DNA from: Amycolatopsis antarctica
GTDB taxonomy: Bacteria; Actinomycetota; Actinomycetes; Mycobacteriales; Pseudonocardiaceae
Assembly: GCF_002262875.1 (NCBI RefSeq)
Contig: NZ_NKYE01000002.1
Location: 248,001-312,000, forward strand
Direction of reading: 5' to 3'
DNA: 64,000 bases
Shown here: one piece after another, positions 26,163-34,285 of the stretch
Numbering within the stretch: the first letter of the stretch is position 1
Layout: each line of letters begins with the position of its first letter
Notes under the pieces: model-generated
Told to the model about the DNA's origin: nothing
Seen by the model: only the letters and a program-made list of their open reading frames with translations
Database searches by the model: none
Position numbers and translations under genes: made by a program

Positions 26163-28084
26163 TGGCCGGCCGCACAGGACCGGCAGGGGCCGGACGCGGC
26201 CGTCCCGCCAGCGCGCGCCGCACCTACTCGACGACCGCGCGCCGCACCGCGGCGCCCACCGGGGCAACCAGCGGGCGCGGCCGGTTCACCGCCGTCCGCA
26301 TCGCTCTGGTCGTACTGCTCGCCATCGCCGGGTTGAAGCTCGTCCACGTGCAGACCTTCGAGGCCGAGGCGCTGTCCGCGCGGGCGGAGAAACAGCGCAC
26401 CACCACGATCGACATCCCCGCGCAGCGCGGCACCATCAAGGACCGCAACGGATCCGACCTCGCGTTCTCCGTGGAGACCCGGACGCTGACGGTCAACCTG
26501 CGGCTGATGCGGAAGAACTGGGACGAGGCGGCCCAGAAGGCACCGGAATCGGGGCAGAACTTCCAGACCCGGGCCACCGAGGCGGCGAAGTTCATCGCCG
26601 CGAAGCTGCCCGGAAAGACCACCGAGCGGGAGCTGCTGGACAAGTTCACCAAGCCGAACGCATTCACCTACCTCGTCAACGATGTGGAGCCGTCGACCGC
26701 CGACGCGATCCGGGAGAAGTTCCCCGAGATCGGGATGGAGAAGCGGGCACTGCGGGAGTACCCGGGCGGCACCCTCGCCGCGGACATCATCGGCAGCGCG
26801 AACTGGCGGATGGACGATCCCGACCCGTCGAAGCACAACCTGGGCGGTCTTGCCGGGCTGGAAAGCCTGCGCAACAACGATCTCGCCGGAACCCCCGGCC
26901 GCAGGCTGGTCAGCACCGAGCAGGGCAGCGACAGCGTCGTGATCCCCGGTACCGAACGGGACCTGGAACCCGCCACCGCGGGTTCGGACCTGGAACTGAC
27001 GGTGGACTCGGACCTGCAGTACGACCTGCAGAGCAAGCTCACCGACTACGTGGCGAAGTCGCACGCCAAGGGCGGCAGCGCCGTCATCATGGACTCGAAG
27101 ACCGGTGAGGTCTACGCCCTGGCCAACGACAAGAGCATCGATCCCAACGATCCGGCCTCGCTGCGGTCCGACCAGAGCAACCGCGCGGTGACCACGCCGT
27201 TCGAGCCCGGTTCGGTGAACAAGATCATCACGGCCGCGGCGGCCATCGAGAACGGTATCGCCACGCCAGAGTCGACCATGCCGGTGCCGGGCTCGCTGCG
27301 GGTGGCCGACCACACGGTGCATGATGCCTGGAGCCACGGCACACAGCCGTTCACCACCACCGGCATCTTCGCCAAATCGTCCAACGTCGGCACCTTGCTG
27401 CTCTCCCGGAAGATCGGCGAGGACGCCTACGCCGACATGATGACGAAGTTCGGGCTCGGTCAGCGCACCGGAATCGGCCTGCCCGGCGAGAGTTCCGGCA
27501 GCGTCCCGAAGCGCAGCCAGTGGACCGGAACCACCTTCGGCAACCTGCCGATCGGGCAGGGCCTGTCGATGACGGTCCTGCAGATGGCCGGGATGTACCA
27601 GGCGATCGCGAACGAGGGCCTGCGGGTGGAGCCGCGCATCGTCCGGTCGCAGATCAACCCGGACGGCAGCCGCACCGAGGAGCCCGCGCCCAGGACGACG
27701 CAGGTGGTCAGCCCGCAGACGGCGAACACCGTCAAGGACATGCTCCGCGCGGTGACCCAGAAGGGGTCATCGGGCAACAGCGGGACGGCGCCCGCGGCGG
27801 CGCTGGAGGGCTACCAGATCTCCGGCAAGACCGGGACCGGCCAGCAGGTGGATCCGAACACCGGCGCGTACAGCGATTCGCTGTACAACATCACCTTCGC
27901 CGGGATCCTGCCCGCCGACGACCCGCGCTTCGTGGTCGGCATCCGCCTGGACGCTCCGGACGGCACGTTGCCCGAGGGCCACTCCGCGGCGCCGCTGTTC
28001 CACGACATCGCCTCGTATCTGGCCCAGCGGTACCAGCTTCCGCTCTCCGACGAGCCCGCCCCGGTGGTCCCGTTGGTGCTCTGA
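26162..28084 (+). CDS. pbpB: Septal peptidoglycan transpeptidase PbpB/FtsI
   Basis: A class B penicillin-binding protein of 640 residues that cross-links septal peptidoglycan. After a basic cytoplasmic stretch comes one membrane helix at about residues 45-62, the dimerisation/pedestal domain from IPAQRGTIKDRNG, and the transpeptidase domain. Catalytic motifs are SVNK at 351-354, SSN at 406-408 and KTG at 556-558. The SVNK form (rather than STFK) matches mycobacterial PbpB. The ATG overlaps the ftsL stop. No murE follows; the next genes are unrelated, so the cell-wall operon ends here. Confidence 0.96.
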   Translation: MAGRTGPAGAGRGRPASARRTYSTTARRTAAPTGATSGRGRFTAVRIALVVLLAIAGLKLVHVQTFEAEALSARAEKQRTTTIDIPAQRGTIKDRNGSDLAFSVETRTLTVNLRLMRKNWDEAAQKAPESGQNFQTRATEAAKFIAAKLPGKTTERELLDKFTKPNAFTYLVNDVEPSTADAIREKFPEIGMEKRALREYPGGTLAADIIGSANWRMDDPDPSKHNLGGLAGLESLRNNDLAGTPGRRLVSTEQGSDSVVIPGTERDLEPATAGSDLELTVDSDLQYDLQSKLTDYVAKSHAKGGSAVIMDSKTGEVYALANDKSIDPNDPASLRSDQSNRAVTTPFEPGSVNKIITAAAAIENGIATPESTMPVPGSLRVADHTVHDAWSHGTQPFTTTGIFAKSSNVGTLLLSRKIGEDAYADMMTKFGLGQRTGIGLPGESSGSVPKRSQWTGTTFGNLPIGQGLSMTVLQMAGMYQAIANEGLRVEPRIVRSQINPDGSRTEEPAPRTTQVVSPQTANTVKDMLRAVTQKGSSGNSGTAPAAALEGYQISGKTGTGQQVDPNTGAYSDSLYNITFAGILPADDPRFVVGIRLDAPDGTLPEGHSAAPLFHDIASYLAQRYQLPLSDEPAPVVPLVL

Positions 28085-28132
28085 TCCCGTTCGTGCTTGT
28101 CCGGCCCCGGCCGACGGCGCATGCTGGACGGG

Positions 28133-28324
28133 ATGACGGAGCGAGAGCACCGGCACGAGCGGGACCGCGAGGACCGCGAGCCGGAGGAGAACCAGGAGCC
28201 AGGTCGCGCCGAACCGCCGCTGGGTCCCGACGTGCCGGTGCCGCCGGGCCGGGACACCGGCGTGGGCCGCACCCGTGAGGTCGGCGGCCCGCCCAACTCC
28301 GCCGACGTCCCGCCGCCGGACTGA
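28133..28324 (+). CDS. Small charged hypothetical protein
   Basis: A possible 63-residue protein, MTEREHRHERDREDRE at the start, then a Glu/Pro-rich, probably disordered body ending in ADVPPPD. Another in-frame ATG lies 12 bases upstream. No clear Shine-Dalgarno or TANNNT box is present, so translation is uncertain. It sits 48 bases behind pbpB on the same strand. Confidence 0.35.
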   Translation: MTEREHRHERDREDREPEENQEPGRAEPPLGPDVPVPPGRDTGVGRTREVGGPPNSADVPPPD

Positions 28325-28393
28325 GCCTCGGGAAGCGCCGGGCATCGCCGTCGATCGTGAATCCCGTCGACCCGGAAGCACCGGGCACCGCCT

Positions 28394-28399
28394 AGGCTG
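28394..28399 (+). promoter_or_regulatory. -10 box (TAGGCT) for DapA-like gene
   Basis: TAGGCT fits TANNNT and would give a leader of about 40 bases ending in a GGAGG Shine-Dalgarno before the ATG at 28448. Confidence 0.4.
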
Positions 28400-28447
28400 C
28401 CGCCAGGGGCAGGGCAAGCAGCCCTGCTCTGCACACGGAGGTAGCCG

Positions 28448-29314
28448 ATGGTCCAGCGTCCGGCGGTGCTCGCGGCCGTTCCCACGCCGTTCGACGAGAA
28501 CGGTGAGGTCGACCTGGTGGCGGTCCGGCAGCGTGTCACGGCCCTGGCCGGGGTCGTCGACGGCGTGTTCGTGGCCGGGCCGGAGGGAGAGTTCCCCGCG
28601 CTCGACGACCACGAGCGCACCGATCTCGCGGTGATCGCACTGGCGGCCGCGGGCAGGGACGCCGTCATGGTGCACACCGGTGCGCCCAGTGCTCGCCAGG
28701 CCGTGGAGCTGACCCGCCGGGCGGTGCGCCGGGGTGCCCGCCGGTTCGCGGCCGTCACGCCGTACTTCTACCGGTCCCCGCTGTCCCGGATCGTCGACTA
28801 CTACCGCGACATCCGTTCCGCCGCCGGTGACGGCGAGCTGCACGCCCGCGTCGATCCTGAGCACACCGGCGCGGACCTCGGACCCGACGACGTTGCCTGG
28901 ATCGTCGCCAGGGCGGACCTGAACGGCGTGCTGCTCGGTGGTTCCGCGGCCGCGCGCCTCGCCGAGTTCCGCGCTGCGCTGCCGGCGGACGTGCGGCTGT
29001 ACGCGGCCGGCGACGTGGCGCTGCCGCGGGTCGCGGCCGACGGCGGCACCGGCGTGGTGTCGGGGGTGGCTGCCGTGTTTCCCGAGGCCTACCGGCGGCT
29101 CGCCGACGCGATCGCAGAGGGGGACGCGGAGCGGGTGCACGAGCTGGGCGCGCGGCTGGACGGTCTCGCCGGGGTCGCCGGGGCGAGTGTGGCGCACCTG
29201 AAGATGGCACAGAGCCTGCGCGGTTGGTCGCTCGCCGACGTGCGGGCCGCGGTGGCACCGGTGGACGCCGAGACGATCAGCGCGCTGGGCAAGTACATCG
29301 CCGACCTGGGCTGA
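28448..29314 (+). CDS. DapA-fold protein lacking the catalytic lysine
   Basis: A 288-residue member of the dihydrodipicolinate synthase/N-acetylneuraminate lyase family by overall layout: AVPTPFDENGEVDL at the start, VTPYFYRSPLSRIVDYYRDI with the conserved tyrosine near 107, and a helical C-terminus. The usual GTTGE loop is GPEGE (near residue 44), and the Schiff-base lysine expected in a G-[IV]-K segment is leucine (NGVLLGG, residues 159-165). Aldolase chemistry through a lysine imine therefore looks impossible. It may be a regulatory or altered-function paralogue. GGAGG precedes the ATG. It is followed by a MarR gene. Confidence 0.75.
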   Translation: MVQRPAVLAAVPTPFDENGEVDLVAVRQRVTALAGVVDGVFVAGPEGEFPALDDHERTDLAVIALAAAGRDAVMVHTGAPSARQAVELTRRAVRRGARRFAAVTPYFYRSPLSRIVDYYRDIRSAAGDGELHARVDPEHTGADLGPDDVAWIVARADLNGVLLGGSAAARLAEFRAALPADVRLYAAGDVALPRVAADGGTGVVSGVAAVFPEAYRRLADAIAEGDAERVHELGARLDGLAGVAGASVAHLKMAQSLRGWSLADVRAAVAPVDAETISALGKYIADLG

Positions 29315-29375
29315 ACGCCGGCCGCTTGCCCCGGTCCGCGACCCCGCGAGGCGCCCGCCAGGGGCGTCCCGGCCC

Positions 29376-29381
29376 TACGCT
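29376..29381 (+). promoter_or_regulatory. -10 box (TACGCT) for MarR gene
   Basis: TACGCT ends 6 bases before the ATG at 29388, consistent with a leaderless transcript. Confidence 0.45.
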
Positions 29382-29387
29382 GTGGGG

Positions 29388-29927
29388 ATGCCCAGTGCTC
29401 CCCGTCCGGCCGACGGTCTCGATTTCCTGTCGTTCGTGGACTTCGCGGTGGAGCGTGCGGAGCGGGAACTGCCCGGCGTCGACCCGGTGGCGATGCGGCT
29501 GGTGCTGATGCTGAGCCGGGCCGCCGGCGCGATGGCCTACGACCTGGAGTCCTCGGTGCACAGGCCGCGTGGCTGGAGCTGGCCCGGTTTCCGGGTGCTG
29601 TTCGTGCTCTGGCTGGCGGGACCGCTTGAGGGCAAGCGCACCGCGGAGCTGTCCGGGATGAGCCGCGCCTCGGTGTCCTCACTGGTCAACACGCTGGAAC
29701 GGGACGGTCTGGTCTCGCGCAGCCAGGACACCGAGGATCGTCGTGCCGTCCGGATCGAGCTCACCGCGGCCGGGCGGGAGGCGATTCTCGGAGCGTTCAG
29801 CGCACACAACGAGCGGGAGCAGGCCTGGACCGGGGCACTGGGCGCCGAGGAGCGGACCGTGCTGATCGGCCTGCTCGGCAAGTTGGTGGACGGCTCGGCC
29901 GACGTGGCGGCCAAGCGGCGCTTCTGA
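29388..29927 (+). CDS. MarR family transcriptional regulator
   Basis: A 179-residue winged-helix regulator of the MarR family. The recognition segment is TAELSGMSRASVSSLVNTLERDGLVSRSQD near residues 85-115, followed by the wing DTEDRRAVRIELTAAGREAI. An N-terminal extension of about 50 residues includes helices that probably dimerise. The ATG at 29388 follows a TACGCT box by 6 bases. It lies between the DapA-like gene and the unknown gene upstream of fumarylacetoacetase and may control the aromatic-degradation genes; that link is inferred only from position. Confidence 0.88.
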   Translation: MPSAPRPADGLDFLSFVDFAVERAERELPGVDPVAMRLVLMLSRAAGAMAYDLESSVHRPRGWSWPGFRVLFVLWLAGPLEGKRTAELSGMSRASVSSLVNTLERDGLVSRSQDTEDRRAVRIELTAAGREAILGAFSAHNEREQAWTGALGAEERTVLIGLLGKLVDGSADVAAKRRF

Positions 29928-30074
29928 GTTTCGCCGAAGCGGTGCTGCTGAATCCCGGTCGACGAGGGTTCCGCCACCGGGACGTGCCGCGTAGGCTTCG
30001 GCAGCGAAGTAATCAAGACCTTGACCATCGGTGGTGGCCGCCGCCCCCGCCCGGTGTCATCGGAGGAGGCCGTC

Positions 30075-30923
30075 ATGACCGCGACCGCACCGGTCTGGGC
30101 GCTCGTCGACGACGCGGGACTGTTCCCGCCGACCGCGTTGCCGATGGACGCGGCGCTCGCCCGGCACCGCAACGACGTCCGGCGTGCGCATCCTTTGCAC
30201 ACCAACAGGTTCCTCTGCCCGGCGAGCCGGATCAGTGAGCTCGCCTCACTGCTCGGCCCGCAGGAGCCCATCCGGCTCGGCCTGATCTGCGACACCGGCT
30301 CGGACGGCCTCGGCATGGCGCTGGCCGCGGTGATGGCCGATCGCAGACTGGACCTCGCCGTGGTCGAGTTCCCGCTCGCCGCGGCGGACGAGGCGGACCC
30401 GGTGGCGGCGCTCGCGGCGGTACTGGAACGCACCCCGGAGACCATTCCACTGTTCGTCGAACCGGCGGCGATGGAGCAGGCGGACATCTTCGTCGCCGCC
30501 CTCGCCGCGGTCGGCGGACGGCCCGCCGGGCTGAAGGTGCGCTGCGGGGGCGTCCGCGCCGACCTGTTCCCGAGCGTGGAGACCCTGGCGCACGTCCTGT
30601 CCGTGGTGGCCGCCGCTCGGGTCCCGATGAAGGCCACGGCGGGCCTGCACCGCGCCGTCCGGTACCGCGACCCGGACACCGGCTTCACTCACCACGGCTT
30701 CGTCAACCTCCTGGCCGGCGTCATCGGCGCCGTGTCGGGAGCGGACGAGGCGGCCGTGGCCAGGACGCTGCGCGAGCAGGACCCGGACCGGCTCGCCGGG
30801 ATCGTCGCCACCGCGGAGCCGGACGTGCTGACCGTCGCCCGCGCGGTGTTCACCAGTTACGGCTCCTGCAGCACCAGCACCCCGTTGGCCGAGATCGGCG
30901 CGCTGGGCCTGCGCGCAGGCTGA
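30075..30923 (+). CDS. Conserved-looking protein of unknown function, upstream of fahA
   Basis: A 282-residue protein that I do not recognise. GGAGGAGG lies 6 bases before the ATG. It is mostly Ala/Leu-rich alternating strands and helices, which suggests a barrel or Rossmann-like fold. Striking segments are VDDAGLFPPTALPMDAALARH near the start, LKVRCGG near 158, and VPMKATAGLHRAVRY near 190, where Lys, His and Arg could be functional. The C-terminus has FTSYGSCSTSTPLAEI. fahA starts 68 bases later, so a shared transcript and a role in tyrosine or related aromatic degradation are plausible but unproven. Confidence 0.7.
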   Translation: MTATAPVWALVDDAGLFPPTALPMDAALARHRNDVRRAHPLHTNRFLCPASRISELASLLGPQEPIRLGLICDTGSDGLGMALAAVMADRRLDLAVVEFPLAAADEADPVAALAAVLERTPETIPLFVEPAAMEQADIFVAALAAVGGRPAGLKVRCGGVRADLFPSVETLAHVLSVVAAARVPMKATAGLHRAVRYRDPDTGFTHHGFVNLLAGVIGAVSGADEAAVARTLREQDPDRLAGIVATAEPDVLTVARAVFTSYGSCSTSTPLAEIGALGLRAG

Positions 30924-30991
30924 GGCGGACGTTCCCGGCGGGGCGCACCCGGGCGGGCGAGAACGACGATGTGAGATGAGAGGACCTGGCT

Positions 30992-32209
30992 GTGAGCGAG
31001 ACCTGGCTGCCCGTACCCCGGGAATCCGGCTTCGGAATGGAGAATCTGCCCTACGGCGTGTTCTCACCCGAGGGAGGCGACGCCCGGGTGGGCGTCGCGG
31101 TGGGGGAGCAGGTGCTCGACCTCGCGGCGGTGCTGGGGGACGCGGAGTTCGCCCGCCCGTCGCTGAACGCCTTCCTGGCCGGGGGCCGCCTCCGGTGGGA
31201 CGCGGTGCGCACGTCGGTCACCGGCCTGCTCACCGACCCGGGACGACGGGACGCCGTCGAGCGCTGCCTGCACCCACTCGGCGCGGTGACCATGCACCTG
31301 CCCTTCGAGGTCGCGGACTACGTCGACTTCTACGCCTCCGAGCAGCACGCCACGAACCTGGGCCGGATGTTCCGCCCGGACTCGGCGGCGCTGCTGCCGA
31401 ACTGGAAGCACCTGCCGGTCGGCTACCACGGCCGCGCCGGGACGGTCGTCGCCTCCGGGACCCCGGTGGTCCGCCCGTGCGGGCAGCGCAAGGCGCCCGC
31501 GGAGCAGGTGCCCACCTTCGGCCCCTCCCGCAGGCTCGACATCGAGTGCGAGGTGGGCTTCGTCGTCGGCTCGGGGTCCACGCTGGGCGAGCCGGTGCCG
31601 ACCGGGGACTTCGCCGAGCACGTTTTCGGGGTGTGCCTGGTGAACGACTGGTCGGCGCGCGACATCCAGGCCTGGGAGTACGTCCCACTGGGCCCGTTCC
31701 TCGGCAAGTCCTTCGCCACCTCGGTCTCACCGTGGGTGGTGCCGCTGGCCGCGCTCGAACACGCCAGGGTGCCGACGCCCGCGCAGGAGGACCCCCGGCC
31801 GCTGCCCTACCTGCGCGAGGACCGCTCCTGGGCGCTCGACCTGCGGCTGGAGATCGAGCTGAACGGCGAGATCGTGTCCCGTCCGCCGTACGCGGCGATG
31901 TACTGGTCACCCGCGCAGATGCTGGCCCACCTCACGGCGAACGGGGCGTCGGTGCGCACCGGGGACCTGTTCGCCTCCGGCACCGTCTCCGGCGACGAGC
32001 CCGGCCAGCGCGGTTCGCTGATCGAGATGTCCTGGGGCGGCGCCGAGCCGCTGACCATGGCGAACGGGGTGACGCGCACCTTCCTCGAGGACGGCGACAC
32101 GGTGACCATTCGCGCCTGGGCGCCGGGCGCCGGGGGCGCGCGGATCGGTTTCGGCGAGGTCACCGGCACGGTCGAGCCCGCCCGCGGGGCGAGCGCCGAG
32201 CACGGCTGA
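30992..32209 (+). CDS. fahA: Fumarylacetoacetase
   Basis: The last enzyme of tyrosine/homogentisate degradation, hydrolysing fumarylacetoacetate to fumarate and acetoacetate. The 405-residue protein has the N-terminal FAH domain, the active-site region VADYVDFYASEQHATNLG near residue 105, the metal ligands in DIECEVGFVVG near 182, and CLVNDWSARDIQAWEYVPLGPFLGKS-type sequence near 213 (key residues D, R, D, Q, K). Start is GTG at 30992 with AGAGGA upstream. Homogentisate dioxygenase and maleylacetoacetate isomerase genes are not in the window. Confidence 0.94.
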   Translation: MSETWLPVPRESGFGMENLPYGVFSPEGGDARVGVAVGEQVLDLAAVLGDAEFARPSLNAFLAGGRLRWDAVRTSVTGLLTDPGRRDAVERCLHPLGAVTMHLPFEVADYVDFYASEQHATNLGRMFRPDSAALLPNWKHLPVGYHGRAGTVVASGTPVVRPCGQRKAPAEQVPTFGPSRRLDIECEVGFVVGSGSTLGEPVPTGDFAEHVFGVCLVNDWSARDIQAWEYVPLGPFLGKSFATSVSPWVVPLAALEHARVPTPAQEDPRPLPYLREDRSWALDLRLEIELNGEIVSRPPYAAMYWSPAQMLAHLTANGASVRTGDLFASGTVSGDEPGQRGSLIEMSWGGAEPLTMANGVTRTFLEDGDTVTIRAWAPGAGGARIGFGEVTGTVEPARGASAEHG

Positions 32210-32242
32210 GGCGCCGACGGTGACCGTGGCAGACTCGCCGCG

Positions 32243-32986
32243 ATGAACGGGACGATCCTGGTACTCGGCGGGCGCAGCGAGATCGGTCTGGCCGTGGCCG
32301 AGCGGCTGGTGCGGGAGCGGGCCCGCCCCGTGGTGCTCGCCGCCCGCCGCGCGGGCGAACTGGGCGGCGAGAGTGCCCGGTTGCGCTCGGCCGGGGCGAC
32401 GGCCGTCGAGACGGTGGAATTCGACGCCGACGACACCGCCGCGCACGGTCCGCTGCTGAACGGCCTGGCGGAGCGCCACGGCCCGATCGAGGTCGTGGTG
32501 ACCGCCTTCGGCCTGCTGGGCGAGCAGGACCGGGCCGAGCGCGAGGCCGAGCACGCGCTGCGGATCGCGCACACCGGCTACCTCGCCCACGTCAGTGTGC
32601 TCACCCACGTGGCGAACCTGTTGCGGCGCCAGGGCAGCGGGAGCCTCGTCGTCTACTCATCGGTGGCCGGGGTGCGCGTGCGGCGGGCCAACTACGTCTA
32701 CGGCTCGGCGAAGGCGGGGCTGGACGGCTTCGCCTGCGGCCTGGGGGACGCGCTCGCGGGCAGCGGCGCGCGCCTGCTGCTCGTCCGGCCCGGTTTCGTG
32801 ATCGGCCGGATGACCGAGGGGATGACCCCGGCGCCGTTCTCCAGCACGCCCGAGCAGGTGGCCGACGCGACGGTGGGAGCGCTGCGGCGTGGCCGCGGGG
32901 TCGCGTGGGTCCCTGGTGTGCTGCGACCGGTCTTCGCCGCCCTGCGCTTCGTGCCCAGGGCGATCTGGCGGCGCATGCCGCGCTGA
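32243..32986 (+). CDS. DprE2-like short-chain reductase
   Basis: A 247-residue SDR. It resembles DprE2, which reduces the keto intermediate in decaprenylphosphoryl-arabinose synthesis for arabinogalactan: LVLGGRSEIGLAVAERL at the cofactor site, VTAFGLLGEQDR, VRRANYVYGSAKAGLDGF with catalytic Tyr and Lys near 152-156, and the end LRFVPRAIWRRMPR. These segments parallel M. tuberculosis DprE2 closely. No dprE1 is adjacent, whereas the two are normally paired, so it may be a second copy or an SDR with a related prenyl-sugar substrate. Confidence 0.75.
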   Translation: MNGTILVLGGRSEIGLAVAERLVRERARPVVLAARRAGELGGESARLRSAGATAVETVEFDADDTAAHGPLLNGLAERHGPIEVVVTAFGLLGEQDRAEREAEHALRIAHTGYLAHVSVLTHVANLLRRQGSGSLVVYSSVAGVRVRRANYVYGSAKAGLDGFACGLGDALAGSGARLLLVRPGFVIGRMTEGMTPAPFSSTPEQVADATVGALRRGRGVAWVPGVLRPVFAALRFVPRAIWRRMPR

Positions 32987-33015
32987 GGCGCCGGAAGCCG
33001 TTCGTTTCACCGTCG

Positions 33016-33028
33016 GTCCACTGTGGAC
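33016..33028. repeat. 13-bp palindrome GTCCACTGTGGAC, copy 2
   Basis: A perfect GTCCAC-T-GTGGAC palindrome, identical to the sequence at 1625-1637. Near-copies occur at 45720-45730 (11 bp) and 34201-34213. Its role is unknown. Confidence 0.6.
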
Positions 33029-33077
33029 GGCAGGTTCCTCGCTCCAGGGTGCCTGCGGGCACTACTGTCCGAATTAG

Positions 33078-33099
33078 TTGACAATGGTTTTCATTGTAT
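33078..33099. promoter_or_regulatory. Zur/Fur-family operator overlapping a promoter
   Basis: ACAATG-GTTTT-CATTGT (33081-33097) is a perfect 6-bp inverted repeat. Overlapping it, TGACAATGGTTTTCA matches the actinobacterial Zur consensus I recall (TGAAAATGATTTTCA) at 13 of 15 positions and the 19-base Fur box at 13 of 19. A TTGACA -35-like element (33078-33083) is embedded in it. It is 145 bases upstream of the PLP-enzyme gene. It does not resemble the DtxR/IdeR box, so zinc control is more likely than iron. Confidence 0.75.
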
Positions 33100-33241
33100 G
33101 TAAACCTTCGCGTGGCCGGAGCGGCGACCCAGCCTGCCCGGCCCGCGCGGCGGGCGAGCCCGGGATGCCGGCGTCCCCGGCGCCGATGTCGATGTATCCC
33201 ACGATTTCCGGGGCGGTGACGCCCCGGAGGCTGGAGCACGG

Positions 33242-34285
33242 ATGTACGAGCACTTCGCCGACGCGGTGAAGGAACCCGACGCGATCGCGGTGGACGGCGA
33301 CCTGCTGTGCCTGCGGTTCGAGACGATGAAGGTCTACTCGGCACTCGGCGCGGTACGCCACCTCCTCGACACCGGGGCGGTGGCGCCGGGGGACACGCTG
33401 GTAGACAGTTCGAGCGGCATCTACGCGCACGCGCTTGCCCTGGCCTGTCACCGTTTCGGGCTCCGATGTCATATCGTCGGATCCACCACCGTCGACCGGA
33501 CACTGCGGGTCCAGCTCGAGATCCTGGGCGCGACGCTGGAACGGATGCCGCCCTCGGACAACTTGCGCCTCGACCAGAATCTGCGGGTGCGGCGCGTCGC
33601 CGAGATCCTCCGGGAGAACCCCTCGTACCACTGGATGCGGCAGTACCACGACGACATCCACTACCTCGGCTACCACGAGGTCGCCGCCGCCATCGATCGG
33701 GAAGCGCCCGCCGGACCGCTCGGCCTGGTCTGCAGTGTCGGCACCGGCGCGTCGAGCTGTGCGATCGCCTCCCGGCTGCGGGCGGCGGGGCGGGAGGTGA
33801 CCCTGCACGGGGTCCAGCCGTTCGGCAGCGTCACTTTCGGTGGCGAACGGGTGCCCGATCCGGACATGCTGATCGCCGGTATCGGCAGTTCCATCGAGTT
33901 CGGCAACGTCCGGCACGAGTTGTTCGACCGGATCCACTGGATCTCCTTCGACTACGCCACCTCCGCGGCCGTGGAGTTGTTGCGCACCAGCGGTATCTTC
34001 GCCGGGCTGTCCTCCGGGGCGGCCTACCTCGCCACCCGGTGGGAGCGGCACCGGGACAGCCGCCGCTCGTACGTCTTCCTGGCGCCGGACACCGGGCACC
34101 GCTACGTCGACTCGGCCTTCGCCCGGCATCGGGAATCGGTGCCCTTCGGCGATATGCGCCCGCACGAAATCGGTACCGTCGGCGATCTGGACCTGCCGTG
34201 GTCCACAATGGACTGGGGACGCCGCCGCGAACGGTGGATCCCGCACCAGGCAGCGCGTTCGGTACTGCGGGGTGCGGCCCGATGA
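33242..34285 (+). CDS. Fold-type II PLP enzyme, cysteine synthase-like
   Basis: A 347-residue relative of cysteine/cystathionine synthases. The PLP lysine is probably Lys30 in RFETMKVYSALG. The substrate loop is SSSGIYAHALALACHRFG near residue 58 in place of SSGN, and the phosphate loop is CSVGTGASSCA near 165. Because the motifs diverge from true O-acetylserine sulfhydrylases, a specialised beta-replacement or elimination (for example making an aminated or metal-binding amino acid, as SbnA-like enzymes do) is more likely. A GGAG lies before the ATG. It is the first gene behind the Zur-like operator and overlaps the next by ATGA. Confidence 0.8.
   Translation: MYEHFADAVKEPDAIAVDGDLLCLRFETMKVYSALGAVRHLLDTGAVAPGDTLVDSSSGIYAHALALACHRFGLRCHIVGSTTVDRTLRVQLEILGATLERMPPSDNLRLDQNLRVRRVAEILRENPSYHWMRQYHDDIHYLGYHEVAAAIDREAPAGPLGLVCSVGTGASSCAIASRLRAAGREVTLHGVQPFGSVTFGGERVPDPDMLIAGIGSSIEFGNVRHELFDRIHWISFDYATSAAVELLRTSGIFAGLSSGAAYLATRWERHRDSRRSYVFLAPDTGHRYVDSAFARHRESVPFGDMRPHEIGTVGDLDLPWSTMDWGRRRERWIPHQAARSVLRGAAR

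Noticed and set aside
33078-33099. DtxR/IdeR iron box
   Set aside because: The site lacks the TTAGGTTAGGCTAACCTAA pattern and matches a Fur-family box much better.
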